This document shows, in pieces, positions 52,352 to 62,445 of a stretch of 64,000 nt of DNA; the stretch's first letter is position 1; every line of letters starts with the position of its first letter. The position numbers and the translations under genes are program-made. This stretch comes from Lachnospiraceae bacterium (GTDB lineage Bacteria; Bacillota; Clostridia; Lachnospirales; Lachnospiraceae): positions 1 to 64,000 of the forward strand of contig VSNO01000004.1 in assembly GCA_009774375.1 (NCBI GenBank), given 5' to 3'. The notes beneath the pieces were generated by a model that was not told the origin of the DNA, searched no databases, and saw nothing but the letters and a program-made list of their open reading frames with translations.

Positions 52352-53515
52352 TTACCATACTTTAAATGATATGTTCAGATCCACATTGTTCGGAATGCCG
52401 TCCACCCGCCCTTTCTCCGTGTACTGCCAGCAGGTCACCTCGTAGGGCATATACATATAGTCGTCATAAAATGCGTACCACTTCTCATAGGCGTTGAGCT
52501 GCGGCATGTCAAGCAGTTGTGTGAAACAGACAACGTTTCCGTAGATCATCGGCGTGTACCCCGCCGCCCTGACCGCCTCGCAGAACGCGATCGTGATGGC
52601 AGTGCGCTCCTCCCTGGTGATCTGATCCGCGCGCCCCTTGCCCCCGGAGATCCGCTCCACGTCAAACACGACCGGGCAGGACACATCATACCCCGCCAGA
52701 TGTTCGATCACAAATGCCGCTTCCTCCTGCGCCTCCTCGACCGTGACCGCCTGCGTGAAGAAGTATACACCGGCACGAACGCCTGCCTCGTTGGCGCCCT
52801 TCATGTTCGCATCATAAAAATCATCCAGCACGATCTTGCCCGACTCATATCCCCGCAGTCCCAGCCGGATAAAAGCATACTCGATGCCCTCTTCCCGGAC
52901 AGCATTCCAGTCGATATCGCCCTGATATTTTGACACGTCGATCCCCTTGTGCGACGTGACCGTACCGTTTTCCACATACTGCATCAGCCCTTCTTCCGTC
53001 TTCTGGAAATTCTCGTCGAGAAGGCTGTGCTTTGTCACCTCATCCAGCACAGGCGCAAACACATATTCGTTTTCAAAACTGTAGATCAGATTTTCCGGAA
53101 AAAATGAGCGGAGCATCTTGAGCGGACTACCGTCCTCCCCCGTCACAAGCTCCCGCATCCTGTCCTTGATGGACTGCTCGACCTCGGCCTCCTTCGACTG
53201 CATGAGCGCCGCGATCCCCGCATCGTCCAGATCCAGTGGCGCATCCTGACCGGCTGCCGCAACGCCGCCTGCCGATTCCGCATCCTCCATTCCAGGCTCC
53301 TGACTTCCGGACGTGCCATCCTCCACGTCGACGGACAGCGCAGGCAGAGCCTGGTCCGCCAATAGCTGTTCCCGCTCCCCGCGCAGGCGGCCTACCTCCT
53401 TGACCTCCCGCACGTACAGCGCTCCCATCACCCCCGCAAAGGTCAATGAGATAATCGTTATGATCAGCAGCAATATGATAATGATATGTAATGACCTGAT
53501 TCGCTTTGTCTGCAT
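52352..53515 (-). CDS. Membrane-anchored GH25 lysozyme
   Basis: About 387 residues from ATG 53515 (GGAG upstream; a TTG start at 53527 is part of the site). N-terminal anchor (IIIILLLIITIISLTFAGVM), coiled-coil and linker, then GH25 from about 190: KGIDVSKYQGDIDWNAV, GVYFFTQAV, and PVVFDVERI with the acidic pair; WQYTEKGRVDGI near the end. Cuts peptidoglycan between MurNAc and GlcNAc. Shares direction with the sirtuin gene. Confidence 0.93.
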   Translation of the reverse strand: MQTKRIRSLHIIIILLLIITIISLTFAGVMGALYVREVKEVGRLRGEREQLLADQALPALSVDVEDGTSGSQEPGMEDAESAGGVAAAGQDAPLDLDDAGIAALMQSKEAEVEQSIKDRMRELVTGEDGSPLKMLRSFFPENLIYSFENEYVFAPVLDEVTKHSLLDENFQKTEEGLMQYVENGTVTSHKGIDVSKYQGDIDWNAVREEGIEYAFIRLGLRGYESGKIVLDDFYDANMKGANEAGVRAGVYFFTQAVTVEEAQEEAAFVIEHLAGYDVSCPVVFDVERISGGKGRADQITREERTAITIAFCEAVRAAGYTPMIYGNVVCFTQLLDMPQLNAYEKWYAFYDDYMYMPYEVTCWQYTEKGRVDGIPNNVDLNISFKVW

Positions 53516-53531
53516 CTTCTCCTCCAATATT

Positions 53532-54503
53532 TCAACTGTTCTTATTACAGTCTACACTATCTGTGCGCGATATGCAAGAAGAGCATTTCACACTTATCGA
53601 AAATATACCGCCTTCGAGCGATGCCTCCACACGCCCGTTCATGTGCTCTGCAAACTGCCTGACGATCGCCAGTCCAAGCCCTGTCGCCTTGTGCGTCCGC
53701 GAGACATCTGTCGTATAAAAACGCTCAAAGATCCTGTCAAGGTCGCTCTCCTCAATACTGTCTGTCCGGTTCGACACACACAGGCAGACAGCATCGTCCT
53801 GTTTTAGCAAAGCAAGGCGGTAATCCCCCGTCCCGTGGACAAGCGCATTGTGGATCAGATTCTCGATGATCCGGACAAGGGCATGCCGGTCCGCAAGGAC
53901 ATAGCAGGGCGTCTGTGGGATATCGACGACCGGCTCGCAGCCCTTTTTCACAAAATCATCATAAAACATGGAGACCGTATCCGCAAACAGATTGGTGAGA
54001 TTGATCCGTTCCATAGAAAACGCCATACTGCCCGCCTCGATCCGCGTGTACTCAAACAGCTGGTTTAACAGGTCCGTCACGTCGTCCACCCTGCGCTCCA
54101 CCGATGCGATGTACTCCCGACATTTATTCACCGAAGCCGGATCTGACAGTGTGCCCTCTGAGAGCATCTGCAGATAACCTTTTGCGCTCGTGAGCGGAGT
54201 CCGGATATCGTGTGAGATGCTCGTGATGCTCTCCCTGTATGCACGGTTCTCCCTCCGCAGCAGCACCCGCTCACTGCGGTATCTCCCGACGATCTGATTC
54301 AACAGGAGGATCACTTCCTGCATCCTTCCAGCACGACAGCAGGAGGATAACCTGTGATCGGTATCCTCCTGCTGCATCATCGAAAGCTCCTCCACCATAT
54401 GCCGGATCTGACGCCTGTAACGCCCCAGACGGATCAGACAGAAAAATGACACGCCTGTCATCAGCACAGACCAGACAACCACCACACCAAACAGCTCCTG
54501 CAT
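53532..54503 (-). CDS. Sensor histidine kinase
   Basis: 323 residues with a single N-terminal helix (FGVVVVWSVLMTGVSFFCLI) and no sizeable outer domain, as in intramembrane-sensing kinases of the bacitracin/lantibiotic class. Phosphoacceptor box SITSISHDIRTPLTSAKGYL, N-box IENLIHNALVHG and G-box TGLGLAIV. GGAGG before ATG. Last gene of the regulator-ATPase-permease-kinase operon. Confidence 0.92.
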   Translation of the reverse strand: MQELFGVVVVWSVLMTGVSFFCLIRLGRYRRQIRHMVEELSMMQQEDTDHRLSSCCRAGRMQEVILLLNQIVGRYRSERVLLRRENRAYRESITSISHDIRTPLTSAKGYLQMLSEGTLSDPASVNKCREYIASVERRVDDVTDLLNQLFEYTRIEAGSMAFSMERINLTNLFADTVSMFYDDFVKKGCEPVVDIPQTPCYVLADRHALVRIIENLIHNALVHGTGDYRLALLKQDDAVCLCVSNRTDSIEESDLDRIFERFYTTDVSRTHKATGLGLAIVRQFAEHMNGRVEASLEGGIFSISVKCSSCISRTDSVDCNKNS

Positions 54504-54547
54504 TCTTACCTCCTTCTCTGATGCGCGATCTTTTCAGCACGGCGCTG

Positions 54548-55381
54548 TCAGACATCTGCATTCCGAAAATGCACCAGTCCGGCGGACAGCGAAACGATCA
54601 TCCACATCGCCGTGGCACACACCGCCCTGCCTGCAAAATCCATGTCAATGCCTTCATACGGGCAATGTTCGATCAAACTCACGATCCAGTAATCGCTCAC
54701 CCTGAAATCACTGTGCACTGCCTTGAAAATCAGATCCGCCGCACTTGCCAGCGCAGGAGACAGCGCTGCCAGCAGGATACTGATCCCGATACTGACTGCC
54801 ATGCTTCTGGTAAATTCACCGACCATGGCGATCACACCGGCATAAGCCAGACCGAGCATCAGCTGCAAGCCGGCATAGACCAGGCAATCCAGCCAAAAAG
54901 TCTCACCGATCCGCGCCGGCCCTGTCACTGCCGCCCCCGTCAACACTACTGCCAGAATGATCACCAGATTCAGCGCCAGTGCGGACACCACCGATGAAAT
55001 GTACTTCGCCATGAAGACATGAAGGCGGGAGCATCCCTTTCCGACCGTGTTTTTGACCGCACCGTTCGTGTACTCGCCAACCACCCACACACAGACAAAG
55101 AGCGCAATGAACAAGGTCGAAAAACCGCCTCCCACAAAAGTCTGGATCATCAGCATGATGTCAAGGTCATCGAGAATGCCGGTCGCCTCCCCGCCCTCCG
55201 CATCCGGCTCCATCACGGCAAAACCCATCGTCCCATTCTCGATATTTCCGCGCTCCACCTGATCCTCCACCCAGAAGGACAGCCAGACCAGCACGATGCA
55301 GACCAGCGCAGACAGCAGACAGACATAAAACGCCCTGCTCTTCCTCCATTTATACAGTTCAGAACTCATTAAATTATACAT
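54548..55381 (-). CDS. ABC-2 type permease (BcrB/lantibiotic-immunity like)
   Basis: About 277 residues from ATG 55381. Six hydrophobic segments, first after SSELYKWRKSRAFYVCLLSALVCIVLVWLSF and a large loop rich in Glu; resembles the permease half of BcrAB/CprABC transporters. Works with the ATPase encoded just upstream; the pair would remove peptide antibiotics from the membrane. Confidence 0.85.
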   Translation of the reverse strand: MYNLMSSELYKWRKSRAFYVCLLSALVCIVLVWLSFWVEDQVERGNIENGTMGFAVMEPDAEGGEATGILDDLDIMLMIQTFVGGGFSTLFIALFVCVWVVGEYTNGAVKNTVGKGCSRLHVFMAKYISSVVSALALNLVIILAVVLTGAAVTGPARIGETFWLDCLVYAGLQLMLGLAYAGVIAMVGEFTRSMAVSIGISILLAALSPALASAADLIFKAVHSDFRVSDYWIVSLIEHCPYEGIDMDFAGRAVCATAMWMIVSLSAGLVHFRNADV

Positions 55382-55421
55382 CAAAACAAAACACCTCCAT
55401 ACCCAAACATGTCATAGCCCG

Positions 55422-56345
55422 CTATGCCATTGTACTGCCGAGCAGCTCCATGAAATACCCCTCCAGATCCTGCCCCGCAAGCACGCTCTCGCGCAGCGCG
55501 ACACCTCCCGTGACCAGAGCCCTGTTGATCTCCTCCGCCTCGTCGTACCGCTCAAAGATGCGGATCATATGCGTGTCGGGCACGTCATAATCGGTGATGC
55601 CAAAGCGCACCTCCAGGATTGCCGCTGCCGCGGCAGTGTCATCCACCACAACCTTCTGGCACCGCCTGCACCGCTCCTCCAATGCCTCCGCATCAAACTC
55701 CTCGACGAGCGCACCCTCCCTGATGATCCCGTACCTCGTCGCTATCTTTGACAGCTCCCCCAAAATATGGCTCGAGACCAGGATAGTCGTCTGCCGCTCT
55801 CTGTTTAACTGTGTGAGCAGATCGCGGATCTCCCTGATGCCGGAAGGGTCAAGCCCGTTGATCGGCTCATCCAGGATCAGAAGATCCGGATTCCGCATCA
55901 GGGCGATGGCAATACCCAGCCGCTGCTTCATCCCCATCGAGAAATGTTTTATTTTTTTCTTCCCGGCACCCGACAATTTCACAAGATCGAGCATCTCGTG
56001 CGTGATATCCCGCTCCGCTATCCCGAGATTCCTGCGCACGATCTCCAGATTGTCCATCGCTGTCATATAGGGATAATATCCCGGCTCCTCGATCAGACAG
56101 CCGACGCGGCTTCGCTGCCGTTCCAGCGCCTCCTTTTTCCCAAACAGCTCGATCGTCCCCTGTGTCGGATTGGCAAGACCCGCCACCATCTTCATGAAGG
56201 TAGTCTTTCCCGCCCCGTTTTTGCCGATAAAGCCATAGATGTCGCCCTTTCTGACATTCATACTGACATTGTCGACCGCCCTTTGCTGCCTGTATGTCTT
56301 TGTAAGACCACATGTTCTCAATGCATATTCCGTGTTCATTTCCAT
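55422..56345 (-). CDS. ABC transporter ATPase (BcrA like)
   Basis: 307 residues. Walker A GKNGAGKTTFMK, signature FSMGMKQRLGIAIAL, Walker B LLILDEPINGLDPSGI. The C-terminal extension of about 80 residues is typical of BcrA-type drug/peptide ATPases. AGGA 7 nt before ATG. Between the response regulator and the permease. Confidence 0.93.
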   Translation of the reverse strand: MEMNTEYALRTCGLTKTYRQQRAVDNVSMNVRKGDIYGFIGKNGAGKTTFMKMVAGLANPTQGTIELFGKKEALERQRSRVGCLIEEPGYYPYMTAMDNLEIVRRNLGIAERDITHEMLDLVKLSGAGKKKIKHFSMGMKQRLGIAIALMRNPDLLILDEPINGLDPSGIREIRDLLTQLNRERQTTILVSSHILGELSKIATRYGIIREGALVEEFDAEALEERCRRCQKVVVDDTAAAAAILEVRFGITDYDVPDTHMIRIFERYDEAEEINRALVTGGVALRESVLAGQDLEGYFMELLGSTMA

Positions 56346-56433
56346 ATGATATTCCTTTCTTATGTACCTATCCTGATATCATTCAGTTTAACACGGATAT
56401 TTTTAGAAATAGTAGGGAAAACATAAAGAAAGT

Positions 56434-57138
56434 TTAAAGTTTCATCTTAAACCCGATCCCCCACACCGTCTGGATATAGGTTTCCCCGCTGTTTGCCCGC
56501 GCAAGCTTCTGGCGGATATTGCTGATATGCACATTGACCGCATTGTCCTCGCCGAGATATTCCTCGTTCCAGACGGACTCGTAGATATTGTTTCTGGTAA
56601 ATACCTTCCCGGGATTGCGGACCAGCAGCTCGAGGATCCTGTATTCGCGCTTTGTGAGCGCGACCTCCTGTCCCGACACGGTGATGCCAAATTCATCCAG
56701 CCGCATCACAATGTCCTTGTACACCAGCCTTTCGTCTCCGCCCCCGTGTCGTTTCCCCTGCCCTTTCCTGCGCAGTACCGCCTCGATCCGCGCCAGCAGC
56801 TCCTCCGTGTCAAACGGCTTCACCACATAGTCATCCGCCCCTGCGCGCAGCAGCTCCACCCGGGTGCACACATCGTCCCTCGCCGAGGCGACGACCACCA
56901 CGATCCCCGCGTCGATCTCCCGGATGCGCGCCAGCAGCTCCTGCCCTGTCATACCCGGCAGCATCAGATCGAGCACCACCGCTGCCGGTGCATTTCTTTC
57001 TATATATAATAGCGCCTCTGTGCCCGAGAAAGCAGACTGCGTCTGATAGCCGCGGCTGCCCAGCAGCTCAGTAAGCATATGATTGATATCATTGTCATCC
57101 TCCGCGATCAGGATCACGGGCGCCTGCACCTGTCCCAT
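56434..57138 (-). CDS. OmpR-family response regulator
   Basis: About 234 residues from ATG 57138 (GGGAGG upstream). Receiver domain with acidic pocket IAEDDNDI, phospho-Asp57 in VLDLMLPG, and VVKPF; winged-helix output domain (VALTKREYRILELLVRNPGKVFTRNNIYESVW). First gene of the operon; likely induces the ABC pair in response to the kinase. Confidence 0.95.
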   Translation of the reverse strand: MGQVQAPVILIAEDDNDINHMLTELLGSRGYQTQSAFSGTEALLYIERNAPAAVVLDLMLPGMTGQELLARIREIDAGIVVVVASARDDVCTRVELLRAGADDYVVKPFDTEELLARIEAVLRRKGQGKRHGGGDERLVYKDIVMRLDEFGITVSGQEVALTKREYRILELLVRNPGKVFTRNNIYESVWNEEYLGEDNAVNVHISNIRQKLARANSGETYIQTVWGIGFKMKL

Positions 57139-57295
57139 TTTCTCTCCTCCCAGTATCATGAACTGTCAAAATGCCTTATATATTATATCGTAACACGGCT
57201 GCCATTGCAATCCGGCAAATCCCGAATCCGCTTGCTTATCCCCCCTGGTTATGATATCATAGATCAATAGTTACATAGCCCTTTAGGAGGCACAG

Positions 57296-59197
57296 ATGAA
57301 ACCACTTAAAAAAATTATCAGCCGCTACATGAATCTGGTCACATTGATCCTGATCACCTTTTTGACGATCATCATCATTTTCTTTCAGGTCGCCGACACA
57401 CACCGGCAGGCATACAACGACGCCATCATGACGTTTCAGCAGATCGAGCAGGTCCTGGAACAGAACAATGCCGAGCTCTCCGAGATCAGTGCGGCATACC
57501 GTGGAACCTGCCTGTACAATGCCGAGGCCATCGCTTATCTGATCCAGAACAATCCCTCTGTCCTTGACAACGTTGACGAGCTTCGGCGGATCGCGGTTTT
57601 TATGGAAGTGGATGAAATCCATATCTTTGACAAAACCGGCCGGATCTATGCCGGTACGCACCCGGATTATTATGATTATACCTTTGATTCCGGCGAACAG
57701 ATGATGTTCTTTAAACCAATGCTGACCGATCATTCCTTAAAGCTTGTGCAGGACATAACCCCCAATGTCGCAGAGGGAAAGCTGATGCAGTATTCGGCTC
57801 TGTGGAGTTCCGACGGGAATTTTATCGTCCAGGTCGGCATGGAACCCGTCAACGTCATGAAGGTGACAAAGAAGAACGAACTCTCCTACATATTTTCCCT
57901 GTTCCGCGTGAATTCGAAGGCCAGCTACTATGCCATTGACCGCACAAGCGGAGAGATCGTGGGCTCCACGGATCTGGACTGTGTCCACCAAAATATCGAG
58001 ACGATCGGCCTTCGTCTTGACGACATCGCCAGCCAGCCAGACGGCTTTCACGCCACGGTCAACGGCCAGGGTGTTTTCTGTGTGTTCAGATCGATCGATT
58101 CCAATTATATCGGGCGTGTCCTTAGCAACCGTGAACTATATGAATGGATCATACTCAACACCCTGGTCCTCTTTCTGTGTCTTGTCATCATCGCGATGGT
58201 TCTCATGCGCGCTGCGACCGGATACATGAACCGCTATGTCGTGGATGATATCAAACACATCAATCAAAAACTCCACGCTATCGCCGCCGGAAATCTCGAC
58301 GAAGTCATTGATGTCCGGAGCAGCATAGAGTTCTCGGAACTGAGCAGCGACATCAACCGGATGAAAAAAAGTCTCCTGGACAGCAGCAGGAAGATGTCCT
58401 ACGTGCTCAGCAAGACCAATAAGTACATCGGGGTATACGAGTACGACAAACAAATGCCCCAGGCCCGTTTCACGGAATACGTCCCACAGCTTCTCGGGCT
58501 TCCACATGAAAAAACACAACAGCTGACCTGTGACTGCCAGCTGTTCATCAGATCGCTGTCCCGGCTTTACAGCCATCCCTGCACCGGTGATTCCAACGTT
58601 TTTGAGCTGGATGGGCGCTATATCAGAGTTGAAGAGATCTCCGAGAACAGCAACGTATTCGGCGTCCTCATCGATGTGACTGAAGATACATTGAAACGCC
58701 TGCAGATCGAACATGAGCGGGACTATGACCATCTGACCGGACTGTATAACCGCGGTCTGGAAAACTACCTCGATTCCTGTTTCAGCAAACCACAGGCATT
58801 TCGCGAAAGTGCATTTGTGATGATCGACGCGGACAACCTGAAGGTGATCAACGATACATACGGCCACGAGGGCGGCGACGCCTACCTGAAGCAGCTTGCC
58901 AGCCTTCTGGAAAACTTTGCCCCCGGCCACAGCGCCGCCGCAAGACTGGGCGGCGACGAGTTCGTCCTGTTTCTATACCAGTTCCAGACAAAAGAGTCCC
59001 TGTCTGACACCGTGAGGGCGCTGGAGGAGCTGCAGAACAACAGCCGTGCCCGCCTGAACGACGAACTGTACGTCCCCCTCGGTTTCTCTTTTGGCTGCTG
59101 TCTGACAGAAGACCAGACGGATTACCATGCACTGCTCAAAAAAGCGGACGAGCAGATGTACGCAAACAAGAAATCCCGCAAATCCGGGCAGTGCTGA
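57296..59197 (+). CDS. Membrane diguanylate cyclase with Cache-like sensor
   Basis: 633 residues: helix at about 12-35 (LVTLILITFLTIIIIFFQV), outer sensor at about 40-285 (Cache-like; DIHIFDKTGRIYAGTHPDYY region), second helix at about 288-310 (VLFLCLVIIAMVLMRAA), HAMP, a PAS-like linker, and a GGDEF domain at about 480-633 with the intact GGDEF motif (RLGGDEFVLFL) and DHLTGLYNR. Makes cyclic-di-GMP in response to an outside signal. GGAGG site before ATG. Single gene. Confidence 0.93.
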   Translation: MKPLKKIISRYMNLVTLILITFLTIIIIFFQVADTHRQAYNDAIMTFQQIEQVLEQNNAELSEISAAYRGTCLYNAEAIAYLIQNNPSVLDNVDELRRIAVFMEVDEIHIFDKTGRIYAGTHPDYYDYTFDSGEQMMFFKPMLTDHSLKLVQDITPNVAEGKLMQYSALWSSDGNFIVQVGMEPVNVMKVTKKNELSYIFSLFRVNSKASYYAIDRTSGEIVGSTDLDCVHQNIETIGLRLDDIASQPDGFHATVNGQGVFCVFRSIDSNYIGRVLSNRELYEWIILNTLVLFLCLVIIAMVLMRAATGYMNRYVVDDIKHINQKLHAIAAGNLDEVIDVRSSIEFSELSSDINRMKKSLLDSSRKMSYVLSKTNKYIGVYEYDKQMPQARFTEYVPQLLGLPHEKTQQLTCDCQLFIRSLSRLYSHPCTGDSNVFELDGRYIRVEEISENSNVFGVLIDVTEDTLKRLQIEHERDYDHLTGLYNRGLENYLDSCFSKPQAFRESAFVMIDADNLKVINDTYGHEGGDAYLKQLASLLENFAPGHSAAARLGGDEFVLFLYQFQTKESLSDTVRALEELQNNSRARLNDELYVPLGFSFGCCLTEDQTDYHALLKKADEQMYANKKSRKSGQC

Positions 59198-59257
59198 CAC
59201 AATAGATCGATACGGATCAAACCGACAGACAGTTTTGCAGTATCTGCCGCCGCGCCT

Positions 59258-60478
59258 TCACATCTGCGCCCGCCGCTGCCTGCGGACTGCAGACATGCAG
59301 AGCACCATTCCACAAAACAGCAACAGACAAGCCATCACCGCCTCCATGCCGCAAAATCCCCACACTGGTGCATTCTGCCACAGGCTGCGGAAATAAAAGG
59401 AACCATCCAGCAGCCAGCTTCCCGCCATGGCACCCACAGCGACAAACAGCGGCAGCGCCTTCAGCAGCATGGCGATATAATTTCCGCTGTACTGCGACAC
59501 AAATACCGTCAACAGCGCGGCTGCTGCCGACAGGACTGTGATCAGCGCCGCCAGCACAAGCAGATACGTCCCATAAGTCCAGTCAAACCACGGCGTCGCA
59601 TCGCTCCAGATACTTTCCAGTCCAAAAGTTCTAAAGACCAACGGTCCCTGCCGCAAAAAAGGAATCCCGTACAGCACCAGATTCACCGCTGTAACTGCCA
59701 GCGCTGCCATGCACGCCGCAGTCATCTGTGTCTGCAGCACCGCCCTTCCATGGCGGGAACTCCACTGCATCGGCCGCGTCCTGTACATGCGGTCGCGCAC
59801 CAGCACCGGGGAGAGCAGCAGAACATTGCAGAGCACGCACCAGACCGCAAGATCCTTTGCATATTCGCATGTGGACTGCCACACACAGCCCGGCAGATAT
59901 CCATACCAGCGCGCAGACTGCATCAGCCCGCTCTCACGCTGTCTCATGGCGTCCGTATCATCGTCCGGCGCAGACCGACAGATATCCGTACCAGTGCGGT
60001 CTGCCGTCCTTTCAGCCCTCCTGTCGTAAGCGTCCATAAATCCTGCCAGCGTCTGGACCCTGTAATAATTCGTTCCATCCATGATCCGGTGGAGCAGCCA
60101 CTCCTGCTCCATGTCCGCCACACTTCCAGCCGCGGCAGTCTGGTCATAATAGCTGTCCCTGTAAACGCAAAAGCTGTCATAGTCCGTGATCCCCGCGTCC
60201 GACGCCTCCGCGATCGCCAAAAGCATTTCCTGAAAATCCGCCTTTTCCCCGGCAAGCTGTCCATCAAGCTCCTCCCGCTCGGAAGGCTCCATTGTCACCC
60301 CATACTTCGCCGCCCACTCCGCGGACAGCGCAAATTCCGCCTCCGCATTGGGACCATTGCGGAAATACCGGACATAAAATGACGGAAACATATAGTAATA
60401 CACGATCCCGAGCAGCACGACCGCCGCCAGGATCCCCGGATTAGCGATCTTACGCAGTTCCCATTTCCAAATCTCCAT
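59258..60478 (-). CDS. ABC-2 type membrane protein 2
   Basis: About 406 residues from ATG 60478 (GGAGAGG upstream). First helix after WKWELRKIANPGILAAVVLLGIVYYYM, a long outer loop of about 180 residues (GVTMEPSEREELDGQL), and five more helices toward the C-terminus. It is the last gene of the ECF operon and probably the second membrane subunit of the transporter with 60504-61565. Not in a named family that I recognise. Confidence 0.78.
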   Translation of the reverse strand: MEIWKWELRKIANPGILAAVVLLGIVYYYMFPSFYVRYFRNGPNAEAEFALSAEWAAKYGVTMEPSEREELDGQLAGEKADFQEMLLAIAEASDAGITDYDSFCVYRDSYYDQTAAAGSVADMEQEWLLHRIMDGTNYYRVQTLAGFMDAYDRRAERTADRTGTDICRSAPDDDTDAMRQRESGLMQSARWYGYLPGCVWQSTCEYAKDLAVWCVLCNVLLLSPVLVRDRMYRTRPMQWSSRHGRAVLQTQMTAACMAALAVTAVNLVLYGIPFLRQGPLVFRTFGLESIWSDATPWFDWTYGTYLLVLAALITVLSAAAALLTVFVSQYSGNYIAMLLKALPLFVAVGAMAGSWLLDGSFYFRSLWQNAPVWGFCGMEAVMACLLLFCGMVLCMSAVRRQRRAQM

Positions 60479-60503
60479 CTTCATCCTCTCCTTCTGCAGA
60501 TCC

Positions 60504-61565
60504 TCAACTCAGATCCCTGCGCATAAAGCGCCTGAACATAACGCATACTGCCATGCTGCACACTGCCAGGTTCAAAGCCACAGCCACAGTCTCCTGCCAC
60601 GGAATGAAGGCGGCGATCCCTGATTCCGTAAACCATACGTTTACGTCCAGCCAGACCGCAGACGGCTGCAGCGTCATGACAAAATAGGCTGCCCATACCC
60701 TGCATTGCGAGAACAGGCTGCCCAGCCCGATCCCCCCAAACAACACCGTGCCAAGCACCAGCGCCGCAGCGTAAACATTGCGCAAAAGCATCGCGCACAC
60801 CGCCGCAAGCAGGCCAAACACCGCCACAAGTCCGGCGCCCAGACTCAGCGAAGCCGCAAGATACCCTCCTACCGTAAAGTCATGCCAGGTGAGAAACGGG
60901 CGTTTATACAGCATATCCGTCAGATAATTAAAACGGCTGGACACACTGTCCCCCCATATTCCTCCGTAATCCCACCTGCCAAAGTAAAACGCCAGTGTCA
61001 TTCCGGCAAGCAGGACATACAGCACTTCTGCCGACAGCATTGCCGCCGCAATCTTTGTCATCCATAGCTGCCGCCCTTTGCAGCTTGAACACACCTGCCC
61101 CTCCGTGCGGTTGAGCTGCTCGTACCCCATCAGATACAGGATCACAAGCATCGCACAGATACTGCCCTCCGCAAGTGTGGCGCGCATCAGTATCCCAAAG
61201 AGAAGCTGGTGCGACTCGTACGTGGCTTTCCCGGCATAATGATCCAGCGCCGCACCGCTCTTTGCAAGCTGTTCCGCCCTCGGCTGCAGCAGACTGTACT
61301 TTTTCCGGATCCAGGCGACCGCTGTCGGCGACTCCCTCACGATGTCCGCATAAAATACCGCCAGCACACCCGTGTCATATCCCTCAAAGACATTTTCCGG
61401 CACGCCCATAACTGCACCGCTGTCATCTTTTTCCGTATCAAAATAATTCCGTACATCGTCATTCCCGAGGATCAGCAGCCCGTTCAGCACGAGGCTCAAC
61501 ATTAAAAATGTCCACAGCGCCGGGAAACAGACCACTTTCTTCATCTCAAACGCGATCAGTCTCAC
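60504..61565 (-). CDS. ABC-2 type membrane protein 1
   Basis: 353 residues starting with GTG directly after the ATPase stop (TGA-GTG). Helices at about 12-32 (FPALWTFLMLSLVLNGLLIL), then a 100-residue outer loop, and five further helices; HQLLFGILMRATLAEGSI and LNRTEGQVCSSCKGRQLWM mark the ABC-2 fold, the latter a conserved cytoplasmic elbow. Partner of the adjacent ATPase. Substrate unknown. Confidence 0.82.
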   Translation of the reverse strand: MRLIAFEMKKVVCFPALWTFLMLSLVLNGLLILGNDDVRNYFDTEKDDSGAVMGVPENVFEGYDTGVLAVFYADIVRESPTAVAWIRKKYSLLQPRAEQLAKSGAALDHYAGKATYESHQLLFGILMRATLAEGSICAMLVILYLMGYEQLNRTEGQVCSSCKGRQLWMTKIAAAMLSAEVLYVLLAGMTLAFYFGRWDYGGIWGDSVSSRFNYLTDMLYKRPFLTWHDFTVGGYLAASLSLGAGLVAVFGLLAAVCAMLLRNVYAAALVLGTVLFGGIGLGSLFSQCRVWAAYFVMTLQPSAVWLDVNVWFTESGIAAFIPWQETVAVALNLAVCSMAVCVMFRRFMRRDLS

Positions 61566-62423
61566 TCAGGCACCCTCTCTTTTTAAAGCATAGATCGCAA
61601 GAAACGCATCCTCCAGGGACGGCGCGACAGCCACACCATCCTCAGGCGGCATCTCAGACAGGACGCGCAGCACCGTTCCATTTTCCCCCTGCCCCTCGCT
61701 GAGCACATGCTGATGCGGCCTGATCTGCGCATCTGCCGGAAGCTGAAAGATCTTTCCCCGGAAACGGCCGCAGATCTGCGTCGGCGTGTCGCAGCAGAGC
61801 AGCCTGTGATCACGCAGCATGATGATCCGCCCCGCGATCGTCTCGATGTCCGACACGATATGTGTGGACAGGATCACGATCCTGTCTTCCGCCAGGGAAT
61901 GGATCATATTCCGGAACCGCACCCGCTCCCCCGGATCCAGCCCCGCTGTCGGCTCGTCCAATATCAGCAGCCGCGGATCGTTCAACATCGCGACCGCGAT
62001 CCCCACACGCTGGAGCATTCCGCCGGAAAGCCTTTTTAGCTTCCTGTCCGCCGCGTCGGACAATCCCACCAGCTCCAGCAGACGGATGATCCTCCGGTCC
62101 GTCTCCGCGCGCGGTATCTTCTGAAGTGCTGCCGCATAGCGCATAAACTGCCGCGGCGTACTGTTCGGATAATATCCAAAATCCTGCGGCAGATATCCCA
62201 GAAGCCCGCGGTAGCGCTCCCCCATGGCAACGATCTCCTCCCCGTCCCACAGGATCCTCCCTTTCGTGGGAAACAGCAGCGTCGCCAGCATCTTCATCAG
62301 CGTGGACTTACCGGCGCCGTTTGGCGCCAGCAGGCCATAGACCCCCTGTGCAAGATCCAGGCTGATATCCTCCAGCACCGTAAGATTCCCATAACATTTC
62401 GTAACCCGTTCTACTGACAGCAT
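61566..62423 (-). CDS. ABC transporter ATPase of the ECF operon
   Basis: About 285 residues from ATG 62423 (GGAGAGGG upstream). Walker A APNGAGKSTLMKML, signature LSGGMLQRVGIAVAML, Walker B LLILDEPTAGLDPGER, switch ILSTHIVSDIE. Belongs to the BcrA/DrrA-like group found with ABC-2 permeases. Feeds two membrane proteins encoded downstream. Confidence 0.93.
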   Translation of the reverse strand: MLSVERVTKCYGNLTVLEDISLDLAQGVYGLLAPNGAGKSTLMKMLATLLFPTKGRILWDGEEIVAMGERYRGLLGYLPQDFGYYPNSTPRQFMRYAAALQKIPRAETDRRIIRLLELVGLSDAADRKLKRLSGGMLQRVGIAVAMLNDPRLLILDEPTAGLDPGERVRFRNMIHSLAEDRIVILSTHIVSDIETIAGRIIMLRDHRLLCCDTPTQICGRFRGKIFQLPADAQIRPHQHVLSEGQGENGTVLRVLSEMPPEDGVAVAPSLEDAFLAIYALKREGA

Positions 62424-62445
62424 GATCCCTCTCCTTTCCAAATCA